Shown here: one piece after another, positions 1-9,052 of the stretch
Layout: each line of letters opens with the position of its first letter
Numbering within the stretch: the stretch's first letter is position 1
Origin: Pseudomonadota bacterium
Lineage (GTDB): Bacteria; Pseudomonadota; Alphaproteobacteria; Caulobacterales; Caulobacteraceae
Assembly: GCA_019348195.1 (NCBI GenBank)
Contig: JAHWJX010000015.1
Span: 1 to 46,606, forward strand
Direction: 5' to 3'
DNA length: 46,606 nt
Notes under the pieces: generated by a model
Databases searched by the model: none
Seen by the model: the letters and a program-made list of their open reading frames with translations, nothing else
What the model was told of the DNA's origin: nothing
Made by a program: the position numbers and the translations under genes

Positions 1-71
1 GCAGCGGCGTGGACGCCGCCGAACGCCTGCTGGTCGCCACGGGCCGGCTCCAGCTTGCGGAGCACGCCTAA
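1..71 (+). CDS. C-terminal end of an unidentified protein (5' truncated)
   Basis: An open frame enters from the left edge and stops at the TAA at 69-71. The visible 22 residues end in RLQLAEHA and look like an amphipathic, Ala/Leu-rich C-terminal helix. Too little is present to assign a family. It points toward the downstream creatininase-family gene but about 200 bases separate them, and that gene has its own promoter-like element, so they need not be cotranscribed. Confidence 0.4.
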   Translation, partial: SGVDAAERLLVATGRLQLAEHA

Positions 72-259
72 CCCGCCGCCGCCCCCCCGCTGCAGCATGG
101 GCGAGGCTGGATCCAGCTCCGCCAAAGGGAATCACCCTCATTTCGGGATGCTTGGCCTGGGGCGGCTCAGAATGCGCCGCGCCGCGTTGCCCAAGTGAGC
201 TCTCGGTAAGGGTCGGTCCGCGCTCCGCCTGGCGCAGCACGCCGGACGGCCCCGCGGCC

Positions 260-266
260 CTATATC
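260..266 (+). promoter_or_regulatory. candidate -10 element (CTATATC) for a leaderless transcript
   Basis: CTATATC matches the CTANAWC core of the Caulobacter housekeeping -10 consensus (GCTANAWC). It ends exactly 6 nt before the ATG at 273, so a start site at the usual distance would fall on the start codon itself. No Shine-Dalgarno sequence is visible before this ATG. I see no good -35 match. The call rests on motif and spacing only. Confidence 0.4.
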
Positions 267-272
267 GCGCCC

Positions 273-1025
273 ATGATCCTGTCCTTCTCCACCTGGCCCG
301 AGATCGAGGCCCAGCTCACCCGCTCGCGCGCCATCGTCATCCCTGTCGGTTCAACCGAGCAGCACGGCCCCACCGGGCTCCTCGGCACCGACGCGCTCTG
401 CCCGGAGATCATCGCCCGGGAAGCGGAGCGCGCCGATGAGGCCATCCTGGTCGGGCCCAGCTTCAACGTCGGCATGGCCCAGCACCACATGGCCTTTCCG
501 GGCACGGTCACCCTGCGCCCCAGCACCTTTATCGCCGCCGTCCGTGACTGGACCCAGTCCCTGGCCGCCCACGGCTTTGAGCGCATCTACTGGCTCAACG
601 GCCATGGCGGGAACGTCGCCAGCCTGGAGGCCGCCTTTAGCGAGGTCTATGCGGAGCACAGCCTGCTGGGTCGGGCCGCCTCGGTGCAGCTCAGGCTGCG
701 CAACTGGTGGGAGCTTCCCGGCGTCATGCGCCTCATCGGCGAACTCTTCCCGACCGGCCACGGCGGCCACGCCACCCCGTCGGAGGTGGCCGTCACCCAG
801 TGGGCCTATCCGGACCGGATCAAGACCGCCGAGCTCACGCCGCGGATCGCGCCCACCGGCCCGATCCGAGACGCCCAGGACTATCGGGCCCGTTTCCCGG
901 ACGGCCGGATCGGCTCGGACCCCGCTCAGGCCACGCCGGAGAAGGGCGGCCGCATCGTGGCGGTGGCCGCCGAGGCGCTCCGGGCGGAGTTGGGAGCGTT
1001 TGCGCAGTCCACGGGTTCGGCCTAA
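273..1025 (+). CDS. creatininase-family amidohydrolase
   Basis: This 250-residue protein has the creatininase/MftE fold signatures. GSTEQHGP (residues 26-33) together with the Asp of LGTD (residue 40) supplies metal ligands Glu29, His31 and Asp40. NGHGGN (109-114) supplies the catalytic-site His, and HGGHATPSE (163-171) carries a further His and Glu. Length is normal for the family (about 240-270). Family members hydrolyse cyclic amides or act on peptide-derived cofactors (creatinine, formamidopyrimidine derivatives, mycofactocin precursor). No mycofactocin or creatine genes lie nearby, so the substrate is unknown. It is followed after 30 bases by the NDUFA9-like gene on the same strand and may be cotranscribed with it. 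The ATG has no Shine-Dalgarno but a -10-like element just upstream. Confidence 0.85.
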   Translation: MILSFSTWPEIEAQLTRSRAIVIPVGSTEQHGPTGLLGTDALCPEIIAREAERADEAILVGPSFNVGMAQHHMAFPGTVTLRPSTFIAAVRDWTQSLAAHGFERIYWLNGHGGNVASLEAAFSEVYAEHSLLGRAASVQLRLRNWWELPGVMRLIGELFPTGHGGHATPSEVAVTQWAYPDRIKTAELTPRIAPTGPIRDAQDYRARFPDGRIGSDPAQATPEKGGRIVAVAAEALRAELGAFAQSTGSA

Positions 1026-1055
1026 GCGAACGCGCGCGGCGATCAGGGAAGCTTC

Positions 1056-2060
1056 ATGGACAGGTTGGTCACGGTCTTCGGCGCATCCGGGTTCGTGGGC
1101 TCCCAGGTGGTGCGAGCTCTGGCCCAGGACGGCTGGCGCATCCGCGCTGCGGTCCGCAACCCGCACCTGGAGCAGGCGGAGCGCCTGCGCATCCACGGCA
1201 AGGTCGGCCAAATCCAGGTGCTGCCGGCCAACATCCGCAAGCCCGACTCGGTGCACGAGATGCTCACGGACGCCGTGGCGGTGGTGAACCTGGTCGGCGT
1301 GCTGTTCGAGCGCGGCCGCCAGCGCTTCCAGGCGGTCCAGGCTATGGGCGCGCGCAACCTCGCCCAGGCGGCGGCGGACTTCGGCATCAATCATCTGGTG
1401 CAGATCTCCGCGATCGGCGCGGATCTGAACTCGCGCTCCGCCTACGCGCGCACCAAGGCGGAAGGCGAGCAGGCCGCCTTTGAGCTCGTCCCTTCGGCTG
1501 TCGTGCTCCGTCCGTCCGTGGTGTTCGGCAGCGAAGACCAGTTCTTCAACCGTTTCGCCAACATGGCTGCCAACGCGCCGGCCCTGCCCCTTATCGGCGG
1601 CGGCCAGACCCGGTTTCAGCCCGTCTATGTCGGCGACGTGGCCCGCGCCGTGGTCCAGGCGCTCAAGGATCCCGCCGCAGCCGGCCGGACCTATGAGCTG
1701 GGCGGCCCCACCATCTACACCTTCCGCGAAATCCTGGAGCTGGTGCTGCGCGAGACCGGCCGGAACCGCCCGCTCGCGCCCTTGCCTTTCTCCGCGGCCA
1801 ATCTGATGGGCCGGGCCTTCGACCTGGTCACCCCGGTGCTGCCCTTCGACCCGCCGCTCACCGCCGATCAGGTCGAATTGCTGCGCAAGGACAACGTGGC
1901 GAGCCCCAACATGCCCGGCTTGGCCGAGCTGGGCGTTACGCCGGTGGCGGCGGAGGGCATCATCGGCAGCTATCTCTACCGCTTCCGTCGCGGCGGCCAG
2001 TACAGCACCATTACGCCCGACAAGAGCGCCAGCCGCGACGCCGCGCCTCGCCACGCCTGA
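1056..2060 (+). CDS. NDUFA9-like NAD(P)-binding protein (complex I accessory subunit family)
   Basis: This is a 334-residue atypical short-chain dehydrogenase. The N-terminal Rossmann motif GASGFVG (residues 9-15) binds the dinucleotide. A YARTKAEGE stretch sits where SDR enzymes have their YxxxK pair. The whole length resembles alphaproteobacterial homologues of the mitochondrial complex I subunit NDUFA9. In that subunit the domain binds NADPH structurally rather than catalysing a reaction, so a role in complex I assembly or stability is inferred. No nuo genes are in the window. The C-terminal tail (KSASRDAAPRHA) is polar and probably disordered. The gene converges on uppP with 42 bases between the stops, which hold a GC-rich palindromic stretch without a T-run. 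Confidence 0.8.
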   Translation: MDRLVTVFGASGFVGSQVVRALAQDGWRIRAAVRNPHLEQAERLRIHGKVGQIQVLPANIRKPDSVHEMLTDAVAVVNLVGVLFERGRQRFQAVQAMGARNLAQAAADFGINHLVQISAIGADLNSRSAYARTKAEGEQAAFELVPSAVVLRPSVVFGSEDQFFNRFANMAANAPALPLIGGGQTRFQPVYVGDVARAVVQALKDPAAAGRTYELGGPTIYTFREILELVLRETGRNRPLAPLPFSAANLMGRAFDLVTPVLPFDPPLTADQVELLRKDNVASPNMPGLAELGVTPVAAEGIIGSYLYRFRRGGQYSTITPDKSASRDAAPRHA

Positions 2061-2102
2061 TCGCCGGCCGGCCCGGCCCGAGTTCGGCGCCCGTACGGGG
2101 GG

Positions 2103-2909
2103 TCAGAGGGCGCCCAGCGAAACGGCCAGCAGTCCCGCCGCGCCCACCACGATCCGCCACCAGGCGAAAGGCGTGAACCCGTGCCGGGCCACGAAGTCCA
2201 GCATGGTCCGGATCACAAAGGCGCCGCTCAGGAAGCTCACGACGAAGCCCACGGCCAGCAAGGGCAGGAAGTCGCCCCGGAACGCATCGAGGTTCTCCGA
2301 AGCGTCCAGCACGAAGACCGCGGTCATGGTGGGGATCGCCAGAAAGAAGCTGAACTCCGCTGCGGTTCGCTTGTCGAGGCCCAGCAGCAGCCCCCCAGCG
2401 ATGGTGGCTCCGGAGCGCGACACGCCCGGCACCATGGAAAGCGCCTGGCACAGCCCGACGCCCAGTGACGCCGACCAGGACAGCTTCATGGCGTCGTTGT
2501 GGCGGGGCCGGGGTGCGAACCTTTCCAAGGCCAGCAGCACCGCCCCTCCCACGATCAGGCTCACGCAGATCACCGTGGGGCTTTCGAACAGCACCTGTTT
2601 GATGAAGTCATAAAGCAGCAGCCCCAGGACCGCCGAGGGCAGGAAGGCCAGAAGAACGCTAAGCGCGAACCGCCGCGAGTCGGCCTGGGTGGGCAGGGTG
2701 CGCACCACCGCCCACAACCGCCCGAAGTAGAGTGCGATCACCGCGAGGATGGCCCCCAGCTGGATCATCACGACGAAGCTGTTCCAGCGCGCGTCGGTCA
2801 GCCCCAGGGCCTCCTTGGCCAGCAGGAGGTGCCCCGTGGACGACACGGGGATGAATTCCGTCAAGCCTTCGATCAGGCCCAGGAGCGCCGCAATGAGATA
2901 GTCACCCAT
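2103..2909 (-). CDS. uppP: undecaprenyl-diphosphatase UppP (BacA)
   Basis: This 268-residue integral membrane protein recycles the cell-wall lipid carrier by dephosphorylating undecaprenyl pyrophosphate to the monophosphate at the periplasmic face. The two family signatures are clear: LIEGLTEFIPVSSTGH (residues 12-27) with the conserved Glu pair and Ser/His, and PGVSRSGATI (161-170) with the catalytic Arg/Ser loop. Hydrophobic segments alternate through the protein as expected for 7-8 membrane spans. Length matches the family. It is divergent from the cation exporter gene (57 bases between starts), so the two share a short promoter region. The surrounding genes give no sign that it is a dedicated bacitracin-resistance copy; it is probably the housekeeping one. 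Confidence 0.95.
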   Translation of the reverse strand: MGDYLIAALLGLIEGLTEFIPVSSTGHLLLAKEALGLTDARWNSFVVMIQLGAILAVIALYFGRLWAVVRTLPTQADSRRFALSVLLAFLPSAVLGLLLYDFIKQVLFESPTVICVSLIVGGAVLLALERFAPRPRHNDAMKLSWSASLGVGLCQALSMVPGVSRSGATIAGGLLLGLDKRTAAEFSFFLAIPTMTAVFVLDASENLDAFRGDFLPLLAVGFVVSFLSGAFVIRTMLDFVARHGFTPFAWWRIVVGAAGLLAVSLGAL

Positions 2910-2935
2910 GCCGCTGGGCTGTAATGCGCGTCGCA

Positions 2936-2943
2936 GCTAGAAC
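2936..2943 (+). promoter_or_regulatory. candidate -10 element GCTAGAAC for the cation exporter gene
   Basis: GCTAGAAC is an exact match to the Caulobacter housekeeping -10 consensus GCTANAWC. It lies 23 bases before the ATG at 2967, in the 57-base gap between the divergent uppP and exporter starts, which is a sensible promoter position. No clear TTGACG-type -35 is visible at 10-14 bases upstream, so the call is tentative. Confidence 0.4.
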
Positions 2944-2966
2944 GAAAGCCCCCGACCCGGAACCCG

Positions 2967-3956
2967 ATGGCCTCCAGCCCCTCTCCTACGCGTCCCTCGC
3001 TGGCGGAGGCGGCCGCCTTGACCCGACGCATCACCCTGCTGTCGGCGACCACGGCGCTGCTCCTGCTGGCTTTGAAGGCGGTGGTGTGGGGCCTCAGCGG
3101 CTCGGTGGCGGTGCTGGCCTCGCTGGCGGATTCGGGCCTGGACCTGCTGGCCTCGCTCGCGACCTTTTTCGCCGTGCGCTACGCGGCCTCCCCCGCCGAC
3201 GCGGAACACCGCTTCGGGCACGGCAAGGCCGAAGCCTTCACCAGCCTGATCCAGGCCGCCCTGGTCCTGGTGAGCGCCGCCCTGATCGGTCGCGAGGCCA
3301 TCGAACGCCTGGTGGACCCCCGGCCGCTCGCACGCGAGGGCTGGGCCATGGGGGTGATGGCGGCCTCGCTGCTCATCACCGGCGTGCTGGTCGCGGCGCA
3401 GACGCGCGTGCTGGCCCGCACCGGCTCGGTGGCGGTGGAGGCAGATCGCGCACACTATGCCGCCGACGTGGCGTCGAACCTGGTCGCCCTGCTGGGCATC
3501 GCCGCCGCCGTCCTGCTGGACCGCCCCGTTTTGGACGCCGCGGCGGGTCTGGTCGTCGGCCTGTGGCTGGTCTGGGGCGCCTTCAAGGTCTTCCGCGCCG
3601 CCTCGCGCCACCTCATGGACCGTGAATTGCCCGATACCGAACGCGAGGCCCTGGTCCAGGCGCTCTTCGCCGACCCGGCCGTGGAAGGCGTGCATCAGCT
3701 CCGCACCCGCGCGTCCGGCCCTTACGTCCACGTCCAAGCCCACATCGATGTAGAGCCCACCATGACCCTGCTTCGGGCCCACGATGTTATTGAAGCGGCG
3801 GAAAGCCGGCTGCTGGCCCTGTTCCCCGGTGCGGACGTGATCCTGCACGTCGACCCGCGCGGCGAGGCCGAGCACCATCCGGAGGAATACTCGGAGGAAC
3901 GTTTGGCGCACCGGGCCGATGCGCGCTATCCGGACCGCCCCAAGTTGAAGTCCTGA
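2967..3956 (+). CDS. cation diffusion facilitator (FieF-like Zn/Fe exporter)
   Basis: This 329-residue cation diffusion facilitator exports divalent metal in exchange for protons across the inner membrane. Membrane segment 2 carries Asp55 and Asp59 (ADSGLD) and segment 5 carries His163 and Asp167 (HYAAD). Together these form the DxxxD/HxxxD site typical of FieF/YiiP-type transporters handling Zn2+ or Fe2+. HRFGHGK (81-87) is the His-rich segment that follows. The last 90 or so residues form the cytoplasmic dimerisation domain, with His-containing motifs (HVQAHIDVEP). The C-terminal tail after about residue 300 is charged and His-containing. It is followed at 10 bases by a GST gene, so the two are probably cotranscribed. 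Confidence 0.9.
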   Translation: MASSPSPTRPSLAEAAALTRRITLLSATTALLLLALKAVVWGLSGSVAVLASLADSGLDLLASLATFFAVRYAASPADAEHRFGHGKAEAFTSLIQAALVLVSAALIGREAIERLVDPRPLAREGWAMGVMAASLLITGVLVAAQTRVLARTGSVAVEADRAHYAADVASNLVALLGIAAAVLLDRPVLDAAAGLVVGLWLVWGAFKVFRAASRHLMDRELPDTEREALVQALFADPAVEGVHQLRTRASGPYVHVQAHIDVEPTMTLLRAHDVIEAAESRLLALFPGADVILHVDPRGEAEHHPEEYSEERLAHRADARYPDRPKLKS

Positions 3957-3966
3957 CCGCGCCCCC

Positions 3967-4680
3967 ATGAACGCGCCCCAAGCCCCCCTGTCCGCCGCCG
4001 AGCGGACCCTCTACCACTTCCCGCTCGACCCGTTTTCGCGCCAGGTCCGGCTGGCGCTCGGCGAGAAGCGCCTGCTCTGGCAGGAGGTGATCGAACGCTT
4101 CTGGGAGCAGCGCCCCGAGTTCATGGCCCTGAACCCGGCCGGTCTCCCCCCCGTCCTGGTGGAGGAGCCGATCGGCGGACCGATCATCGCCGTGTGCGAC
4201 GCCCGCGCCGTGCTGGACCACCTCGAGGAGACCTATCCCGAGACGCCGCTGCTGCCGTCCGACCCCGCAGGCCGGGCGGAGACCCGCCGCCTGCAGGCCT
4301 GGTTCGACCGCAAGTTCGATTTCGAGGTCAACGGCCTGCTGCTGCACGAAAAGCTGGAGAAGCGCATCACCGGCGGCGGCTCGCCCGACATGCAGGCGAT
4401 CCGGTCCGGCTGGAACGCGCTGCGCCACCACTTCGCCTATCTCGAGCACCTGCTGGACATGCGCGACTGGCTGGCGGGCGACCGTCTGTCGCTGGCCGAC
4501 ATCGCGGCCGCCTCCCACATATCGGTGCTGGACTATTTCGGGGACGCCCCGTGGCGCGAGTTTCCGGCGACCAAGCTTTGGTACAGCAAGATCAAATCGC
4601 GCCCGAGCTTCCGCTCGCTGCTCCAGGACCGTTGGCCCGGCATCCCGCGCTCGGCCCACTATGACGACCTCGACTTCTGA
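3967..4680 (+). CDS. glutathione S-transferase family protein
   Basis: This 237-residue protein has an N-terminal thioredoxin-like half, with [13 protein letters not shown] at the glutathione-site helix and the cis-Pro-like [12 protein letters not shown] segment. The all-helical C-terminal half contains [17 protein letters not shown], the GST N-capping and hydrophobic staple motif with its conserved Asp. The family conjugates or reduces substrates with glutathione; the substrate here is unknown. It starts 10 bases after the cation exporter stop, and its own 3' end overlaps the start of queG by 20 bases, so the three genes look like one transcript with coupled translation. Confidence 0.88.
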   Translation: MNAPQAPLSAAERTLYHFPLDPFSRQVRLALGEKRLLWQEVIERFWEQRPEFMALNPAGLPPVLVEEPIGGPIIAVCDARAVLDHLEETYPETPLLPSDPAGRAETRRLQAWFDRKFDFEVNGLLLHEKLEKRITGGGSPDMQAIRSGWNALRHHFAYLEHLLDMRDWLAGDRLSLADIAAASHISVLDYFGDAPWREFPATKLWYSKIKSRPSFRSLLQDRWPGIPRSAHYDDLDF

Positions 4681-5863
4681 GCCGTCCGTTCTGACGCCCC
4701 ATTCCGAAGGCTGCGAGCCGGCCACCCGCGCTGGCGCCGCCCGCCCGTCCCTCGCCAAGAGGGGGGCGGAGGCGCGGATCCGTGAGCGCGCCCTGGAGCT
4801 GGGATTCGATCTCTGCCGGTTTGCGGACCTCACGGCGCCTTGGCCCGCCTCGGCGCGCCTGGCCGAGTTCATCGCCGCCGAGCGCCATGGCTCCATGGGC
4901 TGGATGGCCGAGACGGCCGAACGGCGCGTCCATCCCAAGGCGATGTGGGGCGAGGCTCGTTCCGCGGTCGTGCTGGGAATGAACTACGGCCCCGACCATG
5001 ACCCCCGCGAGGCTCAGACGGACCTCGGCCGGGGCGCCGTCAGCGTCTATGCTCAGGGCGACGACTACCACGAGCTGATCAAGGGCCGGCTGAAGCAGCT
5101 CGCCGGTTGGCTGGTCGCCCGTTTCCCGAGCGAGGTGAAGGTCTTTGTCGACACCGCGCCCCTGATGGAGAAGCCGCTGGCCCAGCGGGCGGGCCTGGGC
5201 TGGCAAGGCAAGCACACCAATCTCCTGTCGCGCACCCACGGGAACTGGCTCTTCCTGGGCAGCATCCTCACCACCCTGGAGCTTCAGCCGGACCCGCCCG
5301 AAACGGATCACTGCGGGTCGTGCCGCGCCTGCCTGGACGCCTGCCCCACGGCGGCCTTTCCCGCGCCGTATCAGCTCGACGCCCGGCGCTGCCTGTCCTA
5401 CCTGACGATCGAGCACGCGGGGCCCTGGCCCGAAGAGTTCCGTGCGGCGGTGGGCAACCGGATCTACGGCTGCGACGACTGTCTGGCCGCCTGCCCCTGG
5501 AACAAGTTCGCCCAGGCCGGTCGCGAACTGCGTCTGCAGGCGCGCGAGGCCCTGAAGCGGCCCCGCCTGGCCGAGCTCGCCCGGCTGGACGACGCCGCCT
5601 TTCGCGCGCTTTTCACCAAGAGCCCGGTCAAACGCATCGGCCGCGACCGTTTCGTGCGCAACGTCCTTTACGCCGTCGGCAACAGCGGCGATCCGGCGCT
5701 GGCCGCCGTTGCGGCCGAGCGATTGGAGGACGCCTCCGAGGTGGTCAGGGATGCGGCTGGATGGGCCCTGGCGCGACTCGAGCTCACCCGCGAAGCGGGG
5801 GAGGGTGCTACCCCGCCAGCGGAGCGCTTTCCCGCGGGAGCACGTCCAGCAGCTCCATCTTGA
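4661..5863 (+). CDS. queG: epoxyqueuosine reductase QueG
   Basis: QueG catalyses the last step of queuosine synthesis, reducing epoxyqueuosine to queuosine in tRNA with a cobalamin cofactor and two [4Fe-4S] clusters. The clusters are carried by [12 protein letters not shown] and [29 protein letters not shown] is the conserved active-site segment containing the family Asp/Lys/Gly pattern. The C-terminal part ([18 protein letters not shown] onward) is a HEAT-like repeat used for tRNA binding. At 400 residues it is longer than most QueG (about 350-380). The excess is an N-terminal extension of about 35 residues and a Pro/Ala-rich tail. The start is uncertain, but there is no better in-frame start before the conserved region. 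The last 56 bases overlap the convergent FKBP gene. Confidence 0.93.
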   Translation: MTTSTSEPSVLTPHSEGCEPATRAGAARPSLAKRGAEARIRERALELGFDLCRFADLTAPWPASARLAEFIAAERHGSMGWMAETAERRVHPKAMWGEARSAVVLGMNYGPDHDPREAQTDLGRGAVSVYAQGDDYHELIKGRLKQLAGWLVARFPSEVKVFVDTAPLMEKPLAQRAGLGWQGKHTNLLSRTHGNWLFLGSILTTLELQPDPPETDHCGSCRACLDACPTAAFPAPYQLDARRCLSYLTIEHAGPWPEEFRAAVGNRIYGCDDCLAACPWNKFAQAGRELRLQAREALKRPRLAELARLDDAAFRALFTKSPVKRIGRDRFVRNVLYAVGNSGDPALAAVAAERLEDASEVVRDAAGWALARLELTREAGEGATPPAERFPAGARPAAPS

Positions 5864-6299
5864 AGACCAACACCGACCCCGGCGGGATGGGCCCGGCGCC
5901 CTCCTCGCCGTAGCCCAGCTTCGGCGGCACGGTCAGCTCCCAGACGTCGCCCGGCTTCATCAACTGCAGCGCCTGGTTCCAGCCTGGAACCAGCTGGCCC
6001 ACGGTGAAGACCGCCGGCGCCCCACTCTCGTAGGAGCTGTCGAACACCTCCCCGTTGGGTAGCCGACCCTCGTAGTGGACCTTGACCGCATCGCCCGGCT
6101 TTGGCCGATACCCGTCCGGCGCCCCGGCCTTCACCACCTTGTACTGCAATCCGGACGGCAGGGTGACCACGCCCGGCTGCGCCGCATTCTGCTGCAGCAG
6201 CGCCGTGCTCTCGGCCGCCGGCACCGGCTCCGGCCCGCGCTCGCAGGCGGCCGTGGCCAGAAGCAGGGCGAGCAGGGCGGGGGGCAGGGCGGCCTTCAT
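5808..6299 (-). CDS. FKBP-type peptidyl-prolyl isomerase, lipoprotein
   Basis: This 163-residue protein begins with a signal peptide ending in a lipobox-like ATAAC, with the Cys at residue 19, so it is probably anchored in an envelope membrane. The rest is one FKBP domain. The hallmarks are [19 protein letters not shown] (substrate pocket Tyr/Phe/Asp), the VPGWNQAL loop with its conserved Trp, and [19 protein letters not shown] near the end. It assists folding of periplasmic or outer-membrane proteins; the client is unknown. The start chosen is the ATG that gives the signal peptide. It lies 17 bases downstream of threonine ammonia-lyase and may be in its transcript. Its 3' end overlaps queG on the opposite strand by 56 bases. 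Confidence 0.9.
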   Translation of the reverse strand: MKAALPPALLALLLATAACERGPEPVPAAESTALLQQNAAQPGVVTLPSGLQYKVVKAGAPDGYRPKPGDAVKVHYEGRLPNGEVFDSSYESGAPAVFTVGQLVPGWNQALQLMKPGDVWELTVPPKLGYGEEGAGPIPPGSVLVFKMELLDVLPRESAPLAG

Positions 6300-6316
6300 G
6301 ACGCGGTTTCCGGAAT

Positions 6317-7519
6317 TCAGATGTGGGCGGGCGCGTAGCCGCCTTCGGCCAGCGCGTCCATGACCTCCCGTCCGTGCGTCTCGTCGCGGGTCTCCAGCAA
6401 CACGTCGAACACGGCTCCCTTGGCCGGGACGTCCAAGGCCAGCCGATTGTGCGTGACGTCGATGATGTTGCCGCCATGGTCGCCGATCACTCGCGTCAAG
6501 GTGGCCAGCATCCCCGGTCGGTCGTCGCCCTTGATGCGCAGGTGGATGATCTTCTTCTCCCGCACGAGCTCGCGGTTCAGCACGCTGGCCAACAGCCGCG
6601 TGTCGATGTTGCCCCCGCACAGGATCAGCCCGCACCTGCGGCCCCGGAACCGCTCCGGATGCTGCAACAGCCCTGCCAGGGAACCAGCCCCGGCGCCCTC
6701 GGCCACCGTCTTCTCCACCATGCAGTAGAGCGCAATGGCCTGCTCGAAGGCCCATTCCTCACAGAGCACGATGTCGTCGATCAGCGGGGCCGCCTGCCGG
6801 AAGCTCAGTTCGCCCGCTGCCTTGACGGCGATGCCCTCGGCGATGGTGGCGCCGCCGCACTTGGGCGGTTCGCCCTTCAGCTGCGCGCTGAAGGAGGGGT
6901 ACATGGCCGCTTCCACGCCCACCACCTCTATCGCGGGGTTCACGGCCTTGGCCGCCGTGGCCATGCCGGCGATCAGCCCGCCGCCTCCGATCGGGACCAC
7001 CAGGGCGTCGATCTCCGGCGCGTCTTCGAGCATCTCCAGCGCCGCCGTGCCCTGGCCCGCCATCACGCCCCAGTCGTTGAAGGCGTGAACAAGCACCAGG
7101 TCGCGCTCCGCCTGCACTTGGAGCGCCCGCGCATAGGCGTCGTCGAACACCTCCCCCTCCAGGATCACCTCCGCCCCGTGCCCCCGGGTCTGCTCCGCCT
7201 TCACCGTCGGGGTCGGTCTCGGCATGACGATGGTGGCCGGAACCCCCAGCCGCGCCGCATGGTAGGCCAGCGCCTGGGCATGGTTTCCCGCACTGGCGCA
7301 GATGACGCCCCTTCTCTTCTCGTCCTCCGTCAGCTGTAGCAGCCGGTTCAGCGCGCCCCGCTCCTTGAACGAGGCGGTGAACTGCAGGTTCTCGAACTTC
7401 ACCCAGCAGTCCGCCCCGGTGATGTTCGACAGGGTCCGGGAATAAAGGGTAGGCGTGCGCACCACCTGCCCCGCGATCCGGTCGGCCGCGGCCTTGATGT
7501 CGTCCAAGCTCAGCGTCAT
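6317..7519 (-). CDS. threonine ammonia-lyase (PLP-dependent, with ACT domain)
   Basis: This enzyme deaminates threonine to 2-oxobutanoate and ammonia, feeding isoleucine synthesis or threonine catabolism. SFKERGA contains the PLP-binding Lys52. VVPIGGGGLIAG is the glycine loop that holds the phosphate. The last 75 or so residues (IHLRIKGDDRPGMLATLTRVI) are a single ACT domain, the usual site of allosteric amino-acid binding. At 400 residues with one short ACT domain it resembles the IlvA1/TdcB-with-ACT type common in alphaproteobacteria rather than the 510-residue enterobacterial IlvA. It is divergent from the amidotransferase gene, with only 38 bases between the two starts. Confidence 0.93.
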   Translation of the reverse strand: MTLSLDDIKAAADRIAGQVVRTPTLYSRTLSNITGADCWVKFENLQFTASFKERGALNRLLQLTEDEKRRGVICASAGNHAQALAYHAARLGVPATIVMPRPTPTVKAEQTRGHGAEVILEGEVFDDAYARALQVQAERDLVLVHAFNDWGVMAGQGTAALEMLEDAPEIDALVVPIGGGGLIAGMATAAKAVNPAIEVVGVEAAMYPSFSAQLKGEPPKCGGATIAEGIAVKAAGELSFRQAAPLIDDIVLCEEWAFEQAIALYCMVEKTVAEGAGAGSLAGLLQHPERFRGRRCGLILCGGNIDTRLLASVLNRELVREKKIIHLRIKGDDRPGMLATLTRVIGDHGGNIIDVTHNRLALDVPAKGAVFDVLLETRDETHGREVMDALAEGGYAPAHI

Positions 7520-7557
7520 TTCGGCACGCTATCCCCGGTGGGAATCAGAGGAAAGCT

Positions 7558-8244
7558 TTGCGGATCGCTGCGCTTGAAACCGGCTACCCTCCCCAGCACC
7601 TCGTGGCCGAGCACGGAACCTATCCGGACATGCTGGCCCGCTTCCTGGGGCCGGAGTTCGAGGTGGAGGTCTTCGACGTCCAGAAGTCGCCGCCGCCGGC
7701 TCCGGACGCTTACCCCGCCTTTGCCGTCATGGGCTCCCCTTCCGGCGTCTATGACGGCGACCCCTGGATCGCGCGCCTGCTCGAATGGATCGGCCAGGCG
7801 CAGGGACGCACCCGGCTGCTGGGCGTCTGCTTCGGCCACCAGGCCATCGCTCAGGCCCTCGGGGGCGAGGTGCGCAAGGCGCCGGCGGGCTGGGGGTTGG
7901 GCCTGCATCGTTACGATGTCGTTTCCCGCGAGCCCTGGATGGAGCCGGCGCCCGACCAGATCGCCATACCCGTGTCCCACCAGGACCAGGTGGTGACCGC
8001 GCCTCCCTCCGCTCGGGTGGTGGCGCGCAGCGCCTTCACACCGCACGCCGTCCTGGCCTACGGCGACGACGCGCTCAGCTTCCAGTGCCATCCCGAGTTC
8101 ACGACCGCCTACGCCCAGGCGCTGGCCGAACGCCGCCGGGGCCAGATCCCGGACACGGCCGTCGAGTCGGCCAAGGCCAGCCTCGAGGCGCCCAGCGACA
8201 ACCCGGTGGCGGCCGACTGGGTCCGTCGGTTCCTGCGGGGCTGA
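7558..8244 (+). CDS. class I glutamine amidotransferase (stand-alone)
   Basis: This 228-residue protein has the triad of class I glutaminases. The nucleophile Cys91 is in GVCFGHQAIAQALGG, and His178 and Glu180 are in FQCHPEF. The first half (MGSPSGVYD) also fits the GMP-synthase-like amidotransferase family. No synthetase domain or partner enzyme is adjacent. It could act on gamma-glutamyl compounds or donate ammonia to an unknown partner. The start is TTG, supported by an AGAGG ribosome-binding site six bases before it; no in-frame ATG fits better. A direct repeat of TTCCTGCGGGGC (period 15) spans its stop codon. Confidence 0.85.
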   Translation: MRIAALETGYPPQHLVAEHGTYPDMLARFLGPEFEVEVFDVQKSPPPAPDAYPAFAVMGSPSGVYDGDPWIARLLEWIGQAQGRTRLLGVCFGHQAIAQALGGEVRKAPAGWGLGLHRYDVVSREPWMEPAPDQIAIPVSHQDQVVTAPPSARVVARSAFTPHAVLAYGDDALSFQCHPEFTTAYAQALAERRRGQIPDTAVESAKASLEAPSDNPVAADWVRRFLRG

Positions 8245-8266
8245 TTCCTGCGGGGCCGGCCGCTGG

Positions 8267-9052
8267 CTACAAGGTCGGCGGGGCCGCCTTGCGTGAGACC
8301 AGCACCTCCAGCAGCGCGCCGCGGATGCCCCGGCTGAGGTCGTCCAGGGCGTGGATGGTGGTGTTCAACCCGCCATGCGCGTCGAAGTAGTCCGCGATGT
8401 CGTACCCCCAGTCTATCGTCACCAGCGAGCCTTGCTCGTCGATCGGATTGGCGTGGTGCAGCGGCTGGTCGAGGTGCTCGACGGCTCCGTCTGCGGTTCT
8501 GCGCGCGCGGCGTACGCTGGGGAGCCCGGCTCTCGCCAGCGGCGCGGTGCCTATGTGCAGCCCTCCCGGCCTCAGCGTCCGGGCGATCTCGGCGATGGCG
8601 CGGTCCGGCTCGAACAGATGCTCGAACACGTCCTGAGTGATCACGAGGTCGAAACTGCCGTCGGCGAAGGTCTGCGCTTCCAGATTCTCGTTGCGCCAGC
8701 CCGGCCCCTGTCCGCCAGGCGGCAGCGACGGATCGTACTGGGTCGCCGTGTAGTTCCGGCACTCCCGCGCAAGTTTGCCGCTGCTCTCGGAGGGGCTGGA
8801 CTCATGCACCTCCAGGTCGCGCCAGTTCGGACAGACCCGCTCCAACACGGTGTAGAACGCCCTCTGGCGGGGCACGCTGTGGCACCGGACGCAGATGAAG
8901 CTGTCGCGCAGCCACGGGTCCCAGGCCTGAAACCGGGTCTCCTGGTCGCAGACAGGGCATGTCCCTTCGACGTCCAGCAGAGGCGTTTGGGTGGCGGGCA
9001 AGCCCGCACGCGCGCCGTCGCGCAATCGCCACAACGCCCACCTCGCGTTCAT
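8267..9052 (-). CDS. SAM-dependent methyltransferase with N-terminal zinc ribbon
   Basis: This 261-residue protein has two parts. Residues 32-57 hold two CxxC pairs (C32/C35 and C54/C57) that should form a zinc ribbon. From about residue 70 it is a class I methyltransferase of the Methyltransf_11 type, with DGSFDLVITQDVFEHL and ARTLRPGGLHIGTAPL as motifs post-I to III. A strict GxGxG motif I is not seen; ESSPSESSG occupies roughly that position, so SAM binding is degenerate or divergent there. It sits in a cluster with two glycosyltransferases and a second methyltransferase, suggesting methylation of a glycan or glycan precursor. The neighbouring glycosyltransferase is divergent, with 191 bases between starts. 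Confidence 0.8.
   Translation of the reverse strand: MNARWALWRLRDGARAGLPATQTPLLDVEGTCPVCDQETRFQAWDPWLRDSFICVRCHSVPRQRAFYTVLERVCPNWRDLEVHESSPSESSGKLARECRNYTATQYDPSLPPGGQGPGWRNENLEAQTFADGSFDLVITQDVFEHLFEPDRAIAEIARTLRPGGLHIGTAPLARAGLPSVRRARRTADGAVEHLDQPLHHANPIDEQGSLVTIDWGYDIADYFDAHGGLNTTIHALDDLSRGIRGALLEVLVSRKAAPPTL

Noticed and set aside
351-2054. Long open frame antisense to the creatininase and NDUFA9-like genes
   Set aside because: Composition is Gly/Arg/His-rich without any recognisable domain, and it covers two well-supported genes; high GC produces such shadow frames.
2061-2102. Bidirectional terminator between the NDUFA9-like gene and uppP
   Set aside because: The spacer has GC-rich palindromic runs but no defined stem followed by a T-run on either strand.
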